In this document: positions 27,892 through 36,319 of the stretch, one piece after another
How the letters are laid out: every line of letters begins with the position of its first letter
How positions within the stretch are numbered: position 1 is the first letter of the stretch
Assembly (NCBI RefSeq): GCF_003726095.1
Contig: NZ_CP026031.1
Coordinates: forward strand, 310,001-374,000
Direction: 5' to 3'
DNA length: 64,000 bases
DNA from: Niallia circulans
Lineage (GTDB): Bacteria > Bacillota > Bacilli > Bacillales > Cytobacillaceae
Made by a program: the position numbers and the translations under genes
Notes under the pieces: model-generated
Databases searched by the model: none
What the model saw: the letters and a program-made list of their open reading frames with translations, nothing else
What the model was told of the DNA's origin: nothing

Positions 27892-29139
27892 TTATACTAT
27901 TTTAGTAGAACTTGTAATTGTTTTAGGCTGTTTATTCTCCATTGATTTATATATAAATGTTAATATCAATCCAACTAATGAAATGATTAATGCAATATAA
28001 AATGCGTTTGTAAAATCTCCATTATTTAATTCTGCAACAGTATTGGCGATTCTTGGCCCAAAAAAGGCTGCTGCAGAATAGCCAATAAAGGTAACCCCAT
28101 AATTAACACCATAAAATTTCATTCCAAATTTTTCGCCGACAATGGAAGGGAAAATCCCCATTGTGCCGCCAAAGCATAATCCGATTCCGATAATAGCAAC
28201 AGCAAAACCAATTACTGATGTTGATAATGCAATGGTTAAAAGCATGGAGGCGATGACAATATAAATTAACATTAAACAGATAGTACGTCCTAATTTATCA
28301 GAGATTGCTCCCCAAAAAATACGTCCAAAACAGTTGCTAAGTGAGTATAAGCTCACGAAAAGGGCTGCACTAGCAGCAGATAGCCCAAACATACTTTGAG
28401 CAATAACTGATGCATTGGAGGTTACCATCATTCCTGATAATGCTCCAATCATGAACATACTAGCAATAATATAAAAAATAGGTTTTTTAATCATTTCTCT
28501 CCAATTTATTTGAACACTGGCTTTTTTATTTTCGTTTTTATTCCCAGGAATCGTCCATCCATCAGGTAAATAATTATTAGGACAAACTTGAAAGAAGAAG
28601 CTGCAGGCCATGATTATTATTAAGAAAGAGATTCCAATGGTTATTAATGCAAATTGAACATCGTAGGTTGTAATGAGGGCATTAGCTATAGGTGCGATAA
28701 TAATTGTTCCTCCTCCATAACCAGCTGTTACAATCCCTGTTCCTAAACCTCTTTTGTCTGGAAATAGCTTGACTGTGTTTCCAATCGTTGCCGAGTAAAC
28801 AATTCCTTGACCAATACCAGCCAATAAACCGTAAGTAATATATAGTACCCATGGAGTTGCTGCAAGTCCGGAAAAAACAAATCCAAACCCAAACATTAAG
28901 CCTCCGATAATAATGGCTTTTTTAGCCCCGCCTTTGTCTACAAGTTTTCCACCAATGATCATAGGAATAGGAGAAATAGCTGCATTGATGGTGAAAGCAA
29001 TCATAATAGTAGACATACTAGCATGGAATTTTTCTGTTAATGGTAATGCGAATACACTGAAAGCATAGACGGCACCAACACATATATTGATTAAAGTGGA
29101 TGCAGTTAAAACACTCCACCTGTTGATATTAGTATGCAT
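27892..29139 (-). CDS. OFA-family (oxalate/formate antiporter-like) MFS transporter
   Basis: 415 residues, about 12 helices. The N-terminal INRWSVLTASTLINICVGAVYAFSVF and the loop GGKLVDKGGAKKAI are typical of the OFA family, whose founding member exchanges oxalate and formate; many members carry other small carboxylates. Located between the CoA transferase (12 bases upstream) and the FabK-like gene (28 bases downstream), so uptake or exchange of the carboxylic acid activated by the CoA transferase is likely. GGAGG precedes the ATG at 29139. The substrate is not readable from sequence. Confidence 0.87.
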   Translation of the reverse strand: MHTNINRWSVLTASTLINICVGAVYAFSVFALPLTEKFHASMSTIMIAFTINAAISPIPMIIGGKLVDKGGAKKAIIIGGLMFGFGFVFSGLAATPWVLYITYGLLAGIGQGIVYSATIGNTVKLFPDKRGLGTGIVTAGYGGGTIIIAPIANALITTYDVQFALITIGISFLIIIMACSFFFQVCPNNYLPDGWTIPGNKNENKKASVQINWREMIKKPIFYIIASMFMIGALSGMMVTSNASVIAQSMFGLSAASAALFVSLYSLSNCFGRIFWGAISDKLGRTICLMLIYIVIASMLLTIALSTSVIGFAVAIIGIGLCFGGTMGIFPSIVGEKFGMKFYGVNYGVTFIGYSAAAFFGPRIANTVAELNNGDFTNAFYIALIISLVGLILTFIYKSMENKQPKTITSSTKIV

Positions 29140-29150
29140 AGCTAATCCTC

Positions 29151-30731
29151 CTATATAGTCCTAACTAGCTGTTTTTGATTTAAAATGGAATGTAATTCCC
29201 CCCAATGTTCTAAGAACATTTCCTTATCCATTTCTTTTAATTCTGGAGAAATGACAGGAGTAAATTCCATTTGATGGAGGATATTTCTTTCTAAATCCAC
29301 TCCTGGAGCAATTTCAGTTAACGTCACTTTTCCATCTATTAACTCGAAAACAGCTCGTTCTGTCACATATAAGACAGGTTGATTAGTCTGTGCAGCATAC
29401 CAACCGCTAAAAGTTACTTGTTGTACTTTCTTTATGAATTTTTTCACTTTGCCTTCTTGAAGAATTTTTAGTTTTCCATCATTAATTGCAATTTTTAATC
29501 CAGCTGCAGTAAATGTTCCAGCAAAGACAAGTTTTTTTGCTGATTGTGAAATATTGATAAAACCTCCACAGCCTGCTACTCTAGTACCAAATTTACTTAC
29601 GTTGACATTACCAAATTCATCTGTTTGAGCTAATCCAAGTACAGAAAGGTCAATACCTCCTCCATCATAGAAATCAAATTGAGCATCATGGTCAAGAATT
29701 GCTTCAGAATTGTAGGCATGGCCAAAGTCTTTAAGACCAGCTGGAATGCCTCCAATTGAGCCCGCTTCCGTTGTTAATGTCAGTAGTTCACTTACACCTT
29801 CTTCGGCTGCAATAGTAGAAACGCAGACAGGAATGCCAACTCCAAGGTTTAAGATAGAGTTTGGCGTTAATTCTTTGGCAGAACGTCTCGCGATGATCTT
29901 TCTCTCATCTAATGGAATAGACTCGATATTTTTAACTGGAACTTTAATGTGGCCAGAAAATGCTGGGTTATAGTAAGTATTTTCGGTTTGAAAGTGATTT
30001 TCTGGTTTGGATACAACGATATAATCTACTAAAATACCAGGAACTTTAATATCTTTTGGATTTAATGTACCATTTTTGGCGATGGATTCTACTTGAGCAA
30101 TAACAATCCCCCCAGAGTTGCGGACTGCTTGTGCTATCGGTAATACCTCCATATGAAGTCCTTCTTTTTCTAAGGTAAGATTGCCATTTTCATCAGCTAC
30201 TGTTCCTCTAATTAAGCCAACTTGTATGGGAAATGCTTTGTAGTACAGCCATTCTTCTCCTTCTAAATCAATTACTTTTACGATTTCTTCTTTTGTTGAA
30301 AGAGACATTTTCCCACCTTCTAAACGTGGGTCAACAAATGTTCCTAAGCCAACTTTGGTAATAACCCCAGGGCGTTTAGCGGCAATTTCACGATATAATT
30401 GTGTAATGACACCTTGAGGCAAATTATATGCTTCACATTTGTCTTCCTCAATTAATTTGGCAAGTCCTGGAGAAGCAGAGGCAATTCCGCCAATCCATCT
30501 CTTTATTAGTCCCTGATAGGCTAGATGACTCATCCCTTTATCTTTACGGTTTCCTACAGCACTAGCATGAATTACCGTTAAATCTCTTGGATGACCATTT
30601 TGGAGAAAGGCTTCTTCTATTGCAATTCCCATTTCTTCTGCCCAGCATGATAATCCAAACCCGCTGGCTGCGATTGTATCATTATCCTTTATCAATAGAG
30701 CTGCATGTTTAGATGAAATTACTTTAGACAT
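29151..30731 (-). CDS. acyl-CoA:acetate/3-ketoacid CoA transferase, propionate-CoA-transferase type
   Basis: 526 residues, the length of fused alpha-beta family I CoA transferases such as propionate CoA-transferase and YdiF. The first half has ASGFGLSCWAEEM (substrate loop). The second holds the catalytic Glu in LLTLTTEAGSIGG near residue 325, followed by GGGIDLSVLGLAQTDEFGNVNVS. It moves CoA from acetyl-CoA or another donor to a carboxylate. Start ATG at 30731 with AAGGGAG upstream, preferred over GTG at 30740. First gene of a three-gene operon and preceded by two Fnr-type boxes, pointing to oxygen-dependent expression. Confidence 0.9.
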   Translation of the reverse strand: MSKVISSKHAALLIKDNDTIAASGFGLSCWAEEMGIAIEEAFLQNGHPRDLTVIHASAVGNRKDKGMSHLAYQGLIKRWIGGIASASPGLAKLIEEDKCEAYNLPQGVITQLYREIAAKRPGVITKVGLGTFVDPRLEGGKMSLSTKEEIVKVIDLEGEEWLYYKAFPIQVGLIRGTVADENGNLTLEKEGLHMEVLPIAQAVRNSGGIVIAQVESIAKNGTLNPKDIKVPGILVDYIVVSKPENHFQTENTYYNPAFSGHIKVPVKNIESIPLDERKIIARRSAKELTPNSILNLGVGIPVCVSTIAAEEGVSELLTLTTEAGSIGGIPAGLKDFGHAYNSEAILDHDAQFDFYDGGGIDLSVLGLAQTDEFGNVNVSKFGTRVAGCGGFINISQSAKKLVFAGTFTAAGLKIAINDGKLKILQEGKVKKFIKKVQQVTFSGWYAAQTNQPVLYVTERAVFELIDGKVTLTEIAPGVDLERNILHQMEFTPVISPELKEMDKEMFLEHWGELHSILNQKQLVRTI

Positions 30732-30745
30732 GTTAAACACTCCCT

Positions 30746-30761
30746 TGTGATTTAATTCACA
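30746..30761. promoter_or_regulatory. perfect Fnr box proximal to the CoA-transferase gene
   Basis: TGTGA-TTTAAT-TCACA. It lies 15-30 bases before the ATG, overlapping the ribosome site region, so bound protein would block rather than activate transcription starting upstream. Confidence 0.7.
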
Positions 30762-30779
30762 TAATCAGCTGAATTTATT

Positions 30780-30795
30780 TGTGAATATTTTCACT
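30780..30795. promoter_or_regulatory. distal Fnr-like box of the CoA-transferase gene
   Basis: TGTGA-ATATTT-TCACT, one mismatch to consensus. Its centre is 34 bp from the proximal box. As the distal member of a pair it could activate while the proximal one represses. Confidence 0.55.
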
Positions 30796-31221
30796 AAGAT
30801 AATATAACGTTGGATGAAATGAGTCAATAAAGGGTAGGAAAGCGAAAAAGAGAAGAAAAAAGTGTAGCATTTTTGCCGTTTATTTTCCATGATTATGGAG
30901 CTAGCTGGATAGAAAAAGGGAATGATAACAAAGTAGAGGGAGGGGGAAGTAGCAAGGTGTGCTGATTTCATCGTCAAGAGAAGTGTTGTCTATAAGCAAC
31001 AATAGGAGAACTAAAGGATTAGGAAATAAAAGTAATGGGAGTTTCCTAGGTTGTTTTCCAGCATGAGGTTTATGAAATTAGAGAGTTTTATATAAATAAA
31101 AAAATTATAAAAAAAGATAAAAATGAAAATGAGCAATAATGCTACACTTAAAGGTACGTATATCGTGCTCCTTTATGAACAAAATAAAACAATAAATAGA
31201 TAAAATCACATTTTAAAGGAT

Positions 31222-31365
31222 GTGCAAAAAATAGTTACAAGTGAAGTGCTTCAACCTATTCAACAATATAGTAAACCATTTAAGAATATAGAAGATTTAC
31301 GAGATTTAATTAAAGCTGCAAGTAAAGCAAAATATGTATTATTAGGAGAAGCTACCCATGGATAA
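31222..31365 (+). pseudogene. remnant of an erythromycin-esterase-family gene
   Basis: A 47-codon frame beginning GTG CAA AAA encodes VQKIVTSEVLQPIQQYS, then a segment ending in YVLLGEATHG before TAA. LLGEATHG(T) is the N-terminal hallmark of the EreA/ChaN-like esterase family, whose members run to about 400 residues; here the frame stops right after the motif and nothing further of the family follows. This is an N-terminal relic, presumably left by deletion. The surrounding 30800-31220 stretch shows no other gene. Confidence 0.75.
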
Positions 31366-31366
31366 C

Positions 31367-31404
31367 AAAAATGGAGGCTAACGATTTAGTGTTAACCTCC
31401 ATTT
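31367..31404 (-). terminator. terminator after the SLAP-domain gene
   Basis: AAATGGAGG.TAAC pairs with GTTAACCTCCATTT; the T-run is on the minus strand, ending the 31430-31807 gene. Confidence 0.8.
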
Positions 31405-31429
31405 CGTATGAATGATTATAGTTTAGCAC

Positions 31430-31807
31430 CTAGCTGAACTTTATTGTTCCATTCTTAAAAGAAGTTGTCATTTGATAAGAACCTTTAGGGAAAATAAATG
31501 TCCAAGGCATACTTGTATGGGCTGGGATAACAAAATCCGGAAGGGTGAAAGTTCTTTCAGCAATGATATCTCCGTTAATAGAATAAGCCAATTTAGTATC
31601 ATGGAATGACAGTGGACTATCTGTGAAATTATGAACCAATACAGACACAAGCAATGCCTCTTTATGATTAATTGCTTCACGGATCGGAGAGAAAAGGATG
31701 TTTAAACTTGTTAAATCCTTAGTTTCTTGGAATATATTTTCTATATTTATTCGATCCTGAGGTGCTAATTGTTTATCCCAGGAAGCTTCAAATTGTAATT
31801 GCTGCAT
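31430..31807 (-). CDS. SLAP-domain-containing protein
   Basis: 125 residues, no signal peptide. The central block (HNFTDSPLSFHDTKLAYSI near 59-77 and ERTFTLPDFVIPAHTSMPW near 84-102) matches what I recall as the SLAP domain, a small beta-rich module of Bacillus proteins, some linked with accessory Sec/S-layer export. Function unknown. It has its own terminator. Confidence in the gene is high and in the family name moderate. Confidence 0.7.
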   Translation of the reverse strand: MQQLQFEASWDKQLAPQDRINIENIFQETKDLTSLNILFSPIREAINHKEALLVSVLVHNFTDSPLSFHDTKLAYSINGDIIAERTFTLPDFVIPAHTSMPWTFIFPKGSYQMTTSFKNGTIKFS

Positions 31808-31879
31808 ATCAACAAAACCACCTTTTGAAGTGAGTGTAACATAAGTGAATAAAAGAATCTATTAATGCTGACTTACACA

Positions 31880-32098
31880 CTATTTATTTTTTCTAGACAG
31901 TAAATTTAGGATGAAATCTAAACCGAAAGCAACTAGCAATCCTGACCAAAAAATGATGGTTGTGCTAAAAGGCTCCTTCTGGAAAAACAGGGAACTAGTA
32001 TAGTTGACAAATAACAATAATAAATAGACGTAGAACCCGGCTATTGTCCCTTTTCGCCAATTAGCTTCTTCACTGTTAGACATTTTTCTGAAAAACAT
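31880..32098 (-). CDS. small two-helix membrane protein
   Basis: 72 residues with two predicted helices (GTIAGFYVYLLLLFVNYTS near 17-35 and TTIIFWSGLLVAFGLDFIL near 46-64) and a lysine-rich C-terminus. I do not recognise a family. The ribosome site is weak, and an internal Met (MSNSEEANW) is an alternative start. Seventy-two bases upstream of the SLAP-domain gene on the same strand. Confidence 0.6.
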   Translation of the reverse strand: MFFRKMSNSEEANWRKGTIAGFYVYLLLLFVNYTSSLFFQKEPFSTTIIFWSGLLVAFGLDFILNLLSRKNK

Positions 32099-32276
32099 TT
32101 CTTATACACCTACTTTAATTTTCTTGGTTACCATTATTTTACCATGAAGATTAACTAGTTTTTAGATTAATAGCATTATCTATTTTTTGTAAACGAAATT
32201 AAGTCTAAACAGAACAAATGTTTTGGTGTAGAATAGTAATGTTGCAAAATTATTAAATGTTAGAGGGGTAATCAAC

Positions 32277-32903
32277 TTGAATGGAACATCACATGCTGTA
32301 ATTGGATCAGCGACTGGATTTATTGTTGCTCATACGGTGCAATCCACACCATCAGAGACACTCTTGCTTGTTTCTATAGGAGCAGTGTCTGGATTAATTC
32401 CCGATCTTGATATTGATGGAAAACTTAGAGGAAAAATTACTTTGCCTCATCAAATGATTCAGCTATCTGCCCAAGTCATCGGAATAATGATGATTCTATA
32501 TAGCTTCTTTGATAGAACAGCGTTAGAGAGGTGGATGGGTGTCGGAATCGGTATACTGATTTTATTTATCGCATCTTTGATTAAACAAAAACATATGCTT
32601 ACAATCACGGGTATTGCTGTACTCATGGGGGGGATATCTTTAGAAGAGCGCTGGATTATTCTGCTAGGAATTTATATCATGATTGCATCTTTTACTTCCC
32701 ATCGAAGTTATACACACTCCATCTTAGGCGTGATCTTTTTTGGAATTATTGCAGCTGATTTAGAGACTTCGCTCGGTATTAATGGATTGTTTTACACTTG
32801 TATAGGCGGATACATAAGTCATCTACTAGCTGATTTAAAAATACTGCCAGTTAATAAGCGCGGTGTTAAACTGTTCTTACCTTTATCATCAAAGGAATTT
32901 TAA
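32277..32903 (+). CDS. YdjM-type membrane-bound metal-dependent hydrolase
   Basis: 208 residues with several membrane helices. N-terminal MNGTSHAVIGSATGF with the family His, GLIPDLDIDGKLRG with an Asp pair, and HRSYTHSILGV near 142-152 are the conserved polar motifs of the YdjM/DUF457 family of membrane-bound hydrolases, for which no substrate is established. TTG start with AGAGGGG eight bases upstream. It stands alone and is followed by a weak hairpin terminator. Confidence 0.85.
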   Translation: MNGTSHAVIGSATGFIVAHTVQSTPSETLLLVSIGAVSGLIPDLDIDGKLRGKITLPHQMIQLSAQVIGIMMILYSFFDRTALERWMGVGIGILILFIASLIKQKHMLTITGIAVLMGGISLEERWIILLGIYIMIASFTSHRSYTHSILGVIFFGIIAADLETSLGINGLFYTCIGGYISHLLADLKILPVNKRGVKLFLPLSSKEF

Positions 32904-32945
32904 TTAGTTGATAGTTATCTATCTTTATACATAACTAGAAGTTAG

Positions 32946-32989
32946 ATAGGAAGAATCCCCTATTCAGGCGTGAGGAGGATTCTTTCTAT
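32946..32989 (+). terminator. imperfect terminator after the YdjM-type gene
   Basis: ATAGG-AAGAATCC pairs with GGATTCTT-TCTAT around an 18-base loop, with a modest T-rich tail. Confidence 0.55.
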
Positions 32990-33082
32990 TGGAAGCATAA
33001 ATCATCAACATTGTCTAATCAGGTATAATCGAAGTTTTCGCGGGATTAGGTTATAATATGGAAAAAAAGAGGGGCGTTAAGA

Positions 33083-34186
33083 ATGGGATATGGTTTTCGC
33101 AAGAGTTTTAAAATAGCTCCTGGTGTTCGTGTAAATGTGGGCAAAAAAAGTGTAGGAATAAGCGCTGGTGTAAAAGGACTAAGATACAGTGTGAACTCAC
33201 GAACAGGCAGTAGAGTAACAGCAAGTATTCCGGGGACAGGATTATCCTATAGTACCTCAGGATCAGGAAGTAGAAGTAGAAAATCGCCTGCCTATCAAAG
33301 ACAAACTGATATAAATAGAAGACAACGAGAGATAGCAAAGCTAAATGAATTAGAGCAAGCAAAGCTTGCGGTGGAGGCATATGAAAATACGATCGAGCGT
33401 ATCCATAGCATTCATATAGAAGCAGATGATTCTATTAATTGGATTAAAGTGAGAGGTTCAGAACCACCTTATCAACTTCCAAGTGGAGAAATGGGAGAAA
33501 AGGAAAAAGCGGCATTGCAGAAGCTGCAAAATTATAAACCAAGCCTTTTTTCTAAACTCTTCAATCGAGAAGCTGCGGAACAGAAGCTGCGAGAAGAAGT
33601 GATAGCAGCAAGCGAACAGGATAAACAAGAATATCTTGCCTGGGAGCGAGACGTACAGGTTGCTACAAAGGTGTTAGAAGGGGATATAGATACATATTTT
33701 CAAGTTATCGAGGAATTTGCTCCATTAGATGACTTAACGGAATTTGGAAGCGGGTTTGAATTTGGCTGCGAGGACCCGAAAGTAATGGAAATTGAATTTG
33801 AAGTAAATACAGAGGATGTTGTTTCGAAAGAACACTTATCTTTAACGAAAACAGGGAAACTTTCTAAAAAACAAATGCCGAAGGGAAGGTACTTTGATAT
33901 TCAACAAGATTACGTATGCAGCTGTGTAATCCGAATTGCCCGTGATATGTTTGCTTTATTACCCTTACATACGGTCTATATCCATGCAGTCGATAATCGT
34001 TTAAATACCGCAACCGGATATATAGAGAAAATCGCCATTCTATCTGTCAAATTAGAAAGAGGCAAACTAAATAGATTAAATTTTGCTAATATCGACTGCT
34101 CCGATGCTTTAGAAGCTTTCAAACACAAAATGCATTTCAAAAAGACTAAAGGCTTTGAACCAGTCGCTCGATTAGCGATAAATTAA
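33083..34186 (+). CDS. DUF4236-domain protein
   Basis: 367 residues. The N-terminal 55 (MGYGFRKSFKIAPGVRVN, then SVGISAGVKGLRYSVNSRTG and a Ser/Gly-rich stretch) are the DUF4236 domain, a beta-rich module of unknown function found at the N-terminus of many bacterial proteins. Residues 70-220 are charged and partly coiled-coil-like; the C-terminal part (230-367) is unassigned. No signal peptide. Monocistronic, followed by a terminator. Confidence 0.8.
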   Translation: MGYGFRKSFKIAPGVRVNVGKKSVGISAGVKGLRYSVNSRTGSRVTASIPGTGLSYSTSGSGSRSRKSPAYQRQTDINRRQREIAKLNELEQAKLAVEAYENTIERIHSIHIEADDSINWIKVRGSEPPYQLPSGEMGEKEKAALQKLQNYKPSLFSKLFNREAAEQKLREEVIAASEQDKQEYLAWERDVQVATKVLEGDIDTYFQVIEEFAPLDDLTEFGSGFEFGCEDPKVMEIEFEVNTEDVVSKEHLSLTKTGKLSKKQMPKGRYFDIQQDYVCSCVIRIARDMFALLPLHTVYIHAVDNRLNTATGYIEKIAILSVKLERGKLNRLNFANIDCSDALEAFKHKMHFKKTKGFEPVARLAIN

Positions 34187-34224
34187 GAGAATCAGAGGAG
34201 ACAATTCTAATGAGGTCAATTTTA

Positions 34225-34273
34225 ATGCAAGGAACTCAGAAGAACGTTTCCTTGCTACCCTTGCATTTTTTTA
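34225..34273 (+). terminator. terminator of the DUF4236 gene with alternative pairings
   Basis: ATGCAAGG (34225-34232) pairs with CCTTGCAT (34259-34266) before a T-run; an inner GCAAGGAA/TTCCTTGC hairpin (34227-34255) competes for the same left arm. Confidence 0.7.
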
Positions 34274-34294
34274 TTAATGAGTTTATTATATAAA

Positions 34295-34309
34295 TCGTAA
34301 TCATTACGA
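34295..34309. promoter_or_regulatory. Zur box upstream of zagA
   Basis: TCGTAATCATTACGA is a perfect match to the B. subtilis Zur operator core (TCGTAATNATTACGA), 31 bases before the zagA start. Confidence 0.9.
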
Positions 34310-34340
34310 TTTATAAGAAAATAATAACGGGAGTGGAAAA

Positions 34341-35537
34341 ATGAAAAAAATACCAGTTACAGTGTTAAGTGGCTATTTAGGGGCAGGGAAGACGACTTTA
34401 CTGAATCATATATTACATAATCGAGATGGGTTGAAGGTTGCAGTAATTGTAAATGATATGAGTGAAGTGAATATTGATAGTGAATTAGTGCAAACGGTAG
34501 GCGGCTTTTCCCGAACAGAAGAGAAGCTTGTGGAAATGTCGAATGGCTGCATTTGCTGTACATTGCGTGAAGATTTGCTTGTTGAAGTGGAAAGGCTGGC
34601 GATAGAAGGGGATGTTGATTATATTTTAATTGAATCCTCGGGTATTAGTGAGCCTATCCCGGTTGCCCAGACTTTTTCTTATATTGACGAAGAGATGGAG
34701 ATTGACCTAACAAAGTTTTGCAAGCTGGATACAATGGTAACGGTCGTAGATGCAAATCGCTTTTGGCAGGATTATGAGTCAGGAGACTCTCTGCTCAATC
34801 GAAAAGAGGCAGTTGGAGAAGAGGATGACAGAAATATCGCTGATTTATTAATCGATCAAATTGAATTTTGCGATGTTCTCATCTTGAATAAATGTGATTT
34901 AGTAAAAGCGGAGGATTTGGACAAATTAGAGAAGGTAATTAGAACATTACAGCCAGTTGCTAGAATTATTCGCACAGTGAACTGCGCGATCGATCCGCAC
35001 GAAATACTAGATACGAATCTATTTGACTTTGACCGGGCTAGTGAATCGGCAGGCTGGCTCAGAGAGTTAAATTTGGGTCCGAGCATGCATACTCCAGAAA
35101 CAGAGGAATATGGAATTAGCTCGTTTGTTTATTCTAGTAAAAAGCCATTTCATTCAGAACGTTTCAATGATTGGTGCCATTCTATGCCACTCTCTATTGT
35201 ACGGGCGAAAGGGATAGCATGGTGTGCGACGAGGAATGACTTAGCATTATTATTATCGCAGGCAGGTCCTTCCGTAAGTATTGAGCCAATTTCTTACTGG
35301 GTTGCAGCACTTCCAGAAGTTAGGCAAGAGGAAATTTTGAAGGTCAATCCTAGTTTGCGCGGAAATTGGGACCCTCAATTTGGAGACAGACATACAAAAC
35401 TTGTATTAATCGGAATGGATTTAAATGTAGAGCTTATAAAAAAGGAACTGGATGAATGTTTATTAACAGAAGAAGAGTTTCTTGGAGAGTGGCAGCAGTT
35501 GAGAGATCCATTTTATTGGCAGCTATCAGCAAGATGA
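34341..35537 (+). CDS. zagA: COG0523 GTP-dependent zinc metallochaperone
   Basis: 398 residues, the size of B. subtilis ZagA (YciC). G3E GTPase Walker [10 protein letters not shown] near 11-19, the metal-binding CICC motif in [11 protein letters not shown] near 70-75, ESSGISEP near 98, and the guanine motif NKCD near 180. The C-terminal CobW_C domain spans about 250-390. In B. subtilis the protein supports zinc delivery to folate synthesis during zinc starvation and is repressed by Zur. The perfect Zur box directly upstream and the zinc-free ribosomal proteins downstream support the same role here. Confidence 0.93.
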   Translation: MKKIPVTVLSGYLGAGKTTLLNHILHNRDGLKVAVIVNDMSEVNIDSELVQTVGGFSRTEEKLVEMSNGCICCTLREDLLVEVERLAIEGDVDYILIESSGISEPIPVAQTFSYIDEEMEIDLTKFCKLDTMVTVVDANRFWQDYESGDSLLNRKEAVGEEDDRNIADLLIDQIEFCDVLILNKCDLVKAEDLDKLEKVIRTLQPVARIIRTVNCAIDPHEILDTNLFDFDRASESAGWLRELNLGPSMHTPETEEYGISSFVYSSKKPFHSERFNDWCHSMPLSIVRAKGIAWCATRNDLALLLSQAGPSVSIEPISYWVAALPEVRQEEILKVNPSLRGNWDPQFGDRHTKLVLIGMDLNVELIKKELDECLLTEEEFLGEWQQLRDPFYWQLSAR

Positions 35538-35563
35538 TTTCGCAGAAGCAGAAAACTTGCAAA

Positions 35564-35578
35564 TCGTAATCATTTCGT
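35564..35578. promoter_or_regulatory. first Zur-like box upstream of rpsN2
   Basis: TCGTAATCATTTCGT matches the Zur core at 13 of 15 positions; 103 bases before the rpsN2 start. Confidence 0.65.
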
Positions 35579-35626
35579 TTTAATATATAAGAAGAGTATA
35601 AAGTAAATAATTTTTGATTAGGTAAA

Positions 35627-35641
35627 TCGTAATGATGACGA
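35627..35641. promoter_or_regulatory. second Zur box upstream of rpsN2
   Basis: TCGTAATGATGACGA matches the Zur core at 14 of 15 positions; 40 bases before the rpsN2 start. Together with the 35564 box it gives two-site control of the operon. Confidence 0.8.
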
Positions 35642-35666
35642 TTTGTGGAAAAGGAGGAAAAACAGC

Positions 35667-35936
35667 TTGGCAAAAAAATCAAAGGTAGTAAAAGAAAGAA
35701 AAAGAAGAGAAATAGTAGAGAAATACGCTGAAATTCGCAGAGAGTTGAAGGAGAGGGGCGATTTTGAAGCATTAAGAAAACTGCCGAGAGATTCCTCACC
35801 TACTAGGTTAAAAAATAGATGTGAAGTTACAGGAAGGCCGAGAGGTTATTTAAGAAAATTCAAAATGTCTAGGATTGCATTTAGAGAGTATGCGCATAAA
35901 GGACAAATACCTGGTGTGAAAAAATCTAGCTGGTAA
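35667..35936 (+). CDS. rpsN2: alternative zinc-independent ribosomal protein S14
   Basis: 89 residues, equal to B. subtilis RpsN2 (YhzA). The start is TTG at 35667 with AAGGAGG nine bases upstream, matching the [13 protein letters not shown] start of the family. [16 protein letters not shown] is the S14 signature, and the CxxC zinc pair of the primary S14 is absent. It replaces the zinc-containing S14 in ribosomes during zinc limitation. Two Zur boxes lie upstream. Confidence 0.93.
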   Translation: MAKKSKVVKERKRREIVEKYAEIRRELKERGDFEALRKLPRDSSPTRLKNRCEVTGRPRGYLRKFKMSRIAFREYAHKGQIPGVKKSSW

Positions 35937-35962
35937 TAAGAAAAATTGGAGGAATGATTAGT

Positions 35963-36214
35963 ATGAAAAAAGGAATACATCCAAATTATCAAGAAGTTGT
36001 TTTTATGGATGTTAATAGCGGATTCCAATTTTTATCTGGATCCACTAAACAATCAAAAGAAGAAATTGTTTGGAAAGATGGAAAAACCTACCCGCTTCTA
36101 AAAGTAGAAATCAGTTCTGATACACATCCTTTTTATACTGGACGTCAAAAATTCTCCGATCGTGGTGGTAGAGTGGAACGCTTTTATGAAAAATATAAAC
36201 AAAAAAAGTCATAA
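35963..36214 (+). CDS. rpmE2: alternative zinc-independent ribosomal protein L31 (type B)
   Basis: 83 residues from the ATG at 35963 (GGAGG ten bases upstream). [24 protein letters not shown] and [20 protein letters not shown] are the L31B signature; the zinc-binding cysteines of type A L31 are missing. It displaces zinc-loaded L31 and so releases zinc. It is 26 bases after rpsN2, in the same Zur-controlled unit, with no terminator between it and the aldolase gene. Confidence 0.93.
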   Translation: MKKGIHPNYQEVVFMDVNSGFQFLSGSTKQSKEEIVWKDGKTYPLLKVEISSDTHPFYTGRQKFSDRGGRVERFYEKYKQKKS

Positions 36215-36319
36215 TAAAAGAGGTGTGTTTTTCGTTTTCTTTTCTAATGAAATGTTTTAACTCCCTTGCGAATGTGAATAATTTAAGTAGAACGTGCAAT
36301 TGAAAAGGAGGATAAAAAT

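Noticed and set aside
34227..34310. Zinc or other riboswitch before zagA
   Set aside because: The paired elements there are explained by the upstream gene's terminator and the Zur operator; no additional conserved RNA structure is visible.
35434..35799. 121-codon minus-strand frame overlapping zagA and rpsN2
   Set aside because: It crosses the Zur-controlled promoter region and two real genes on the other strand; low-complexity hydrophobic translation.
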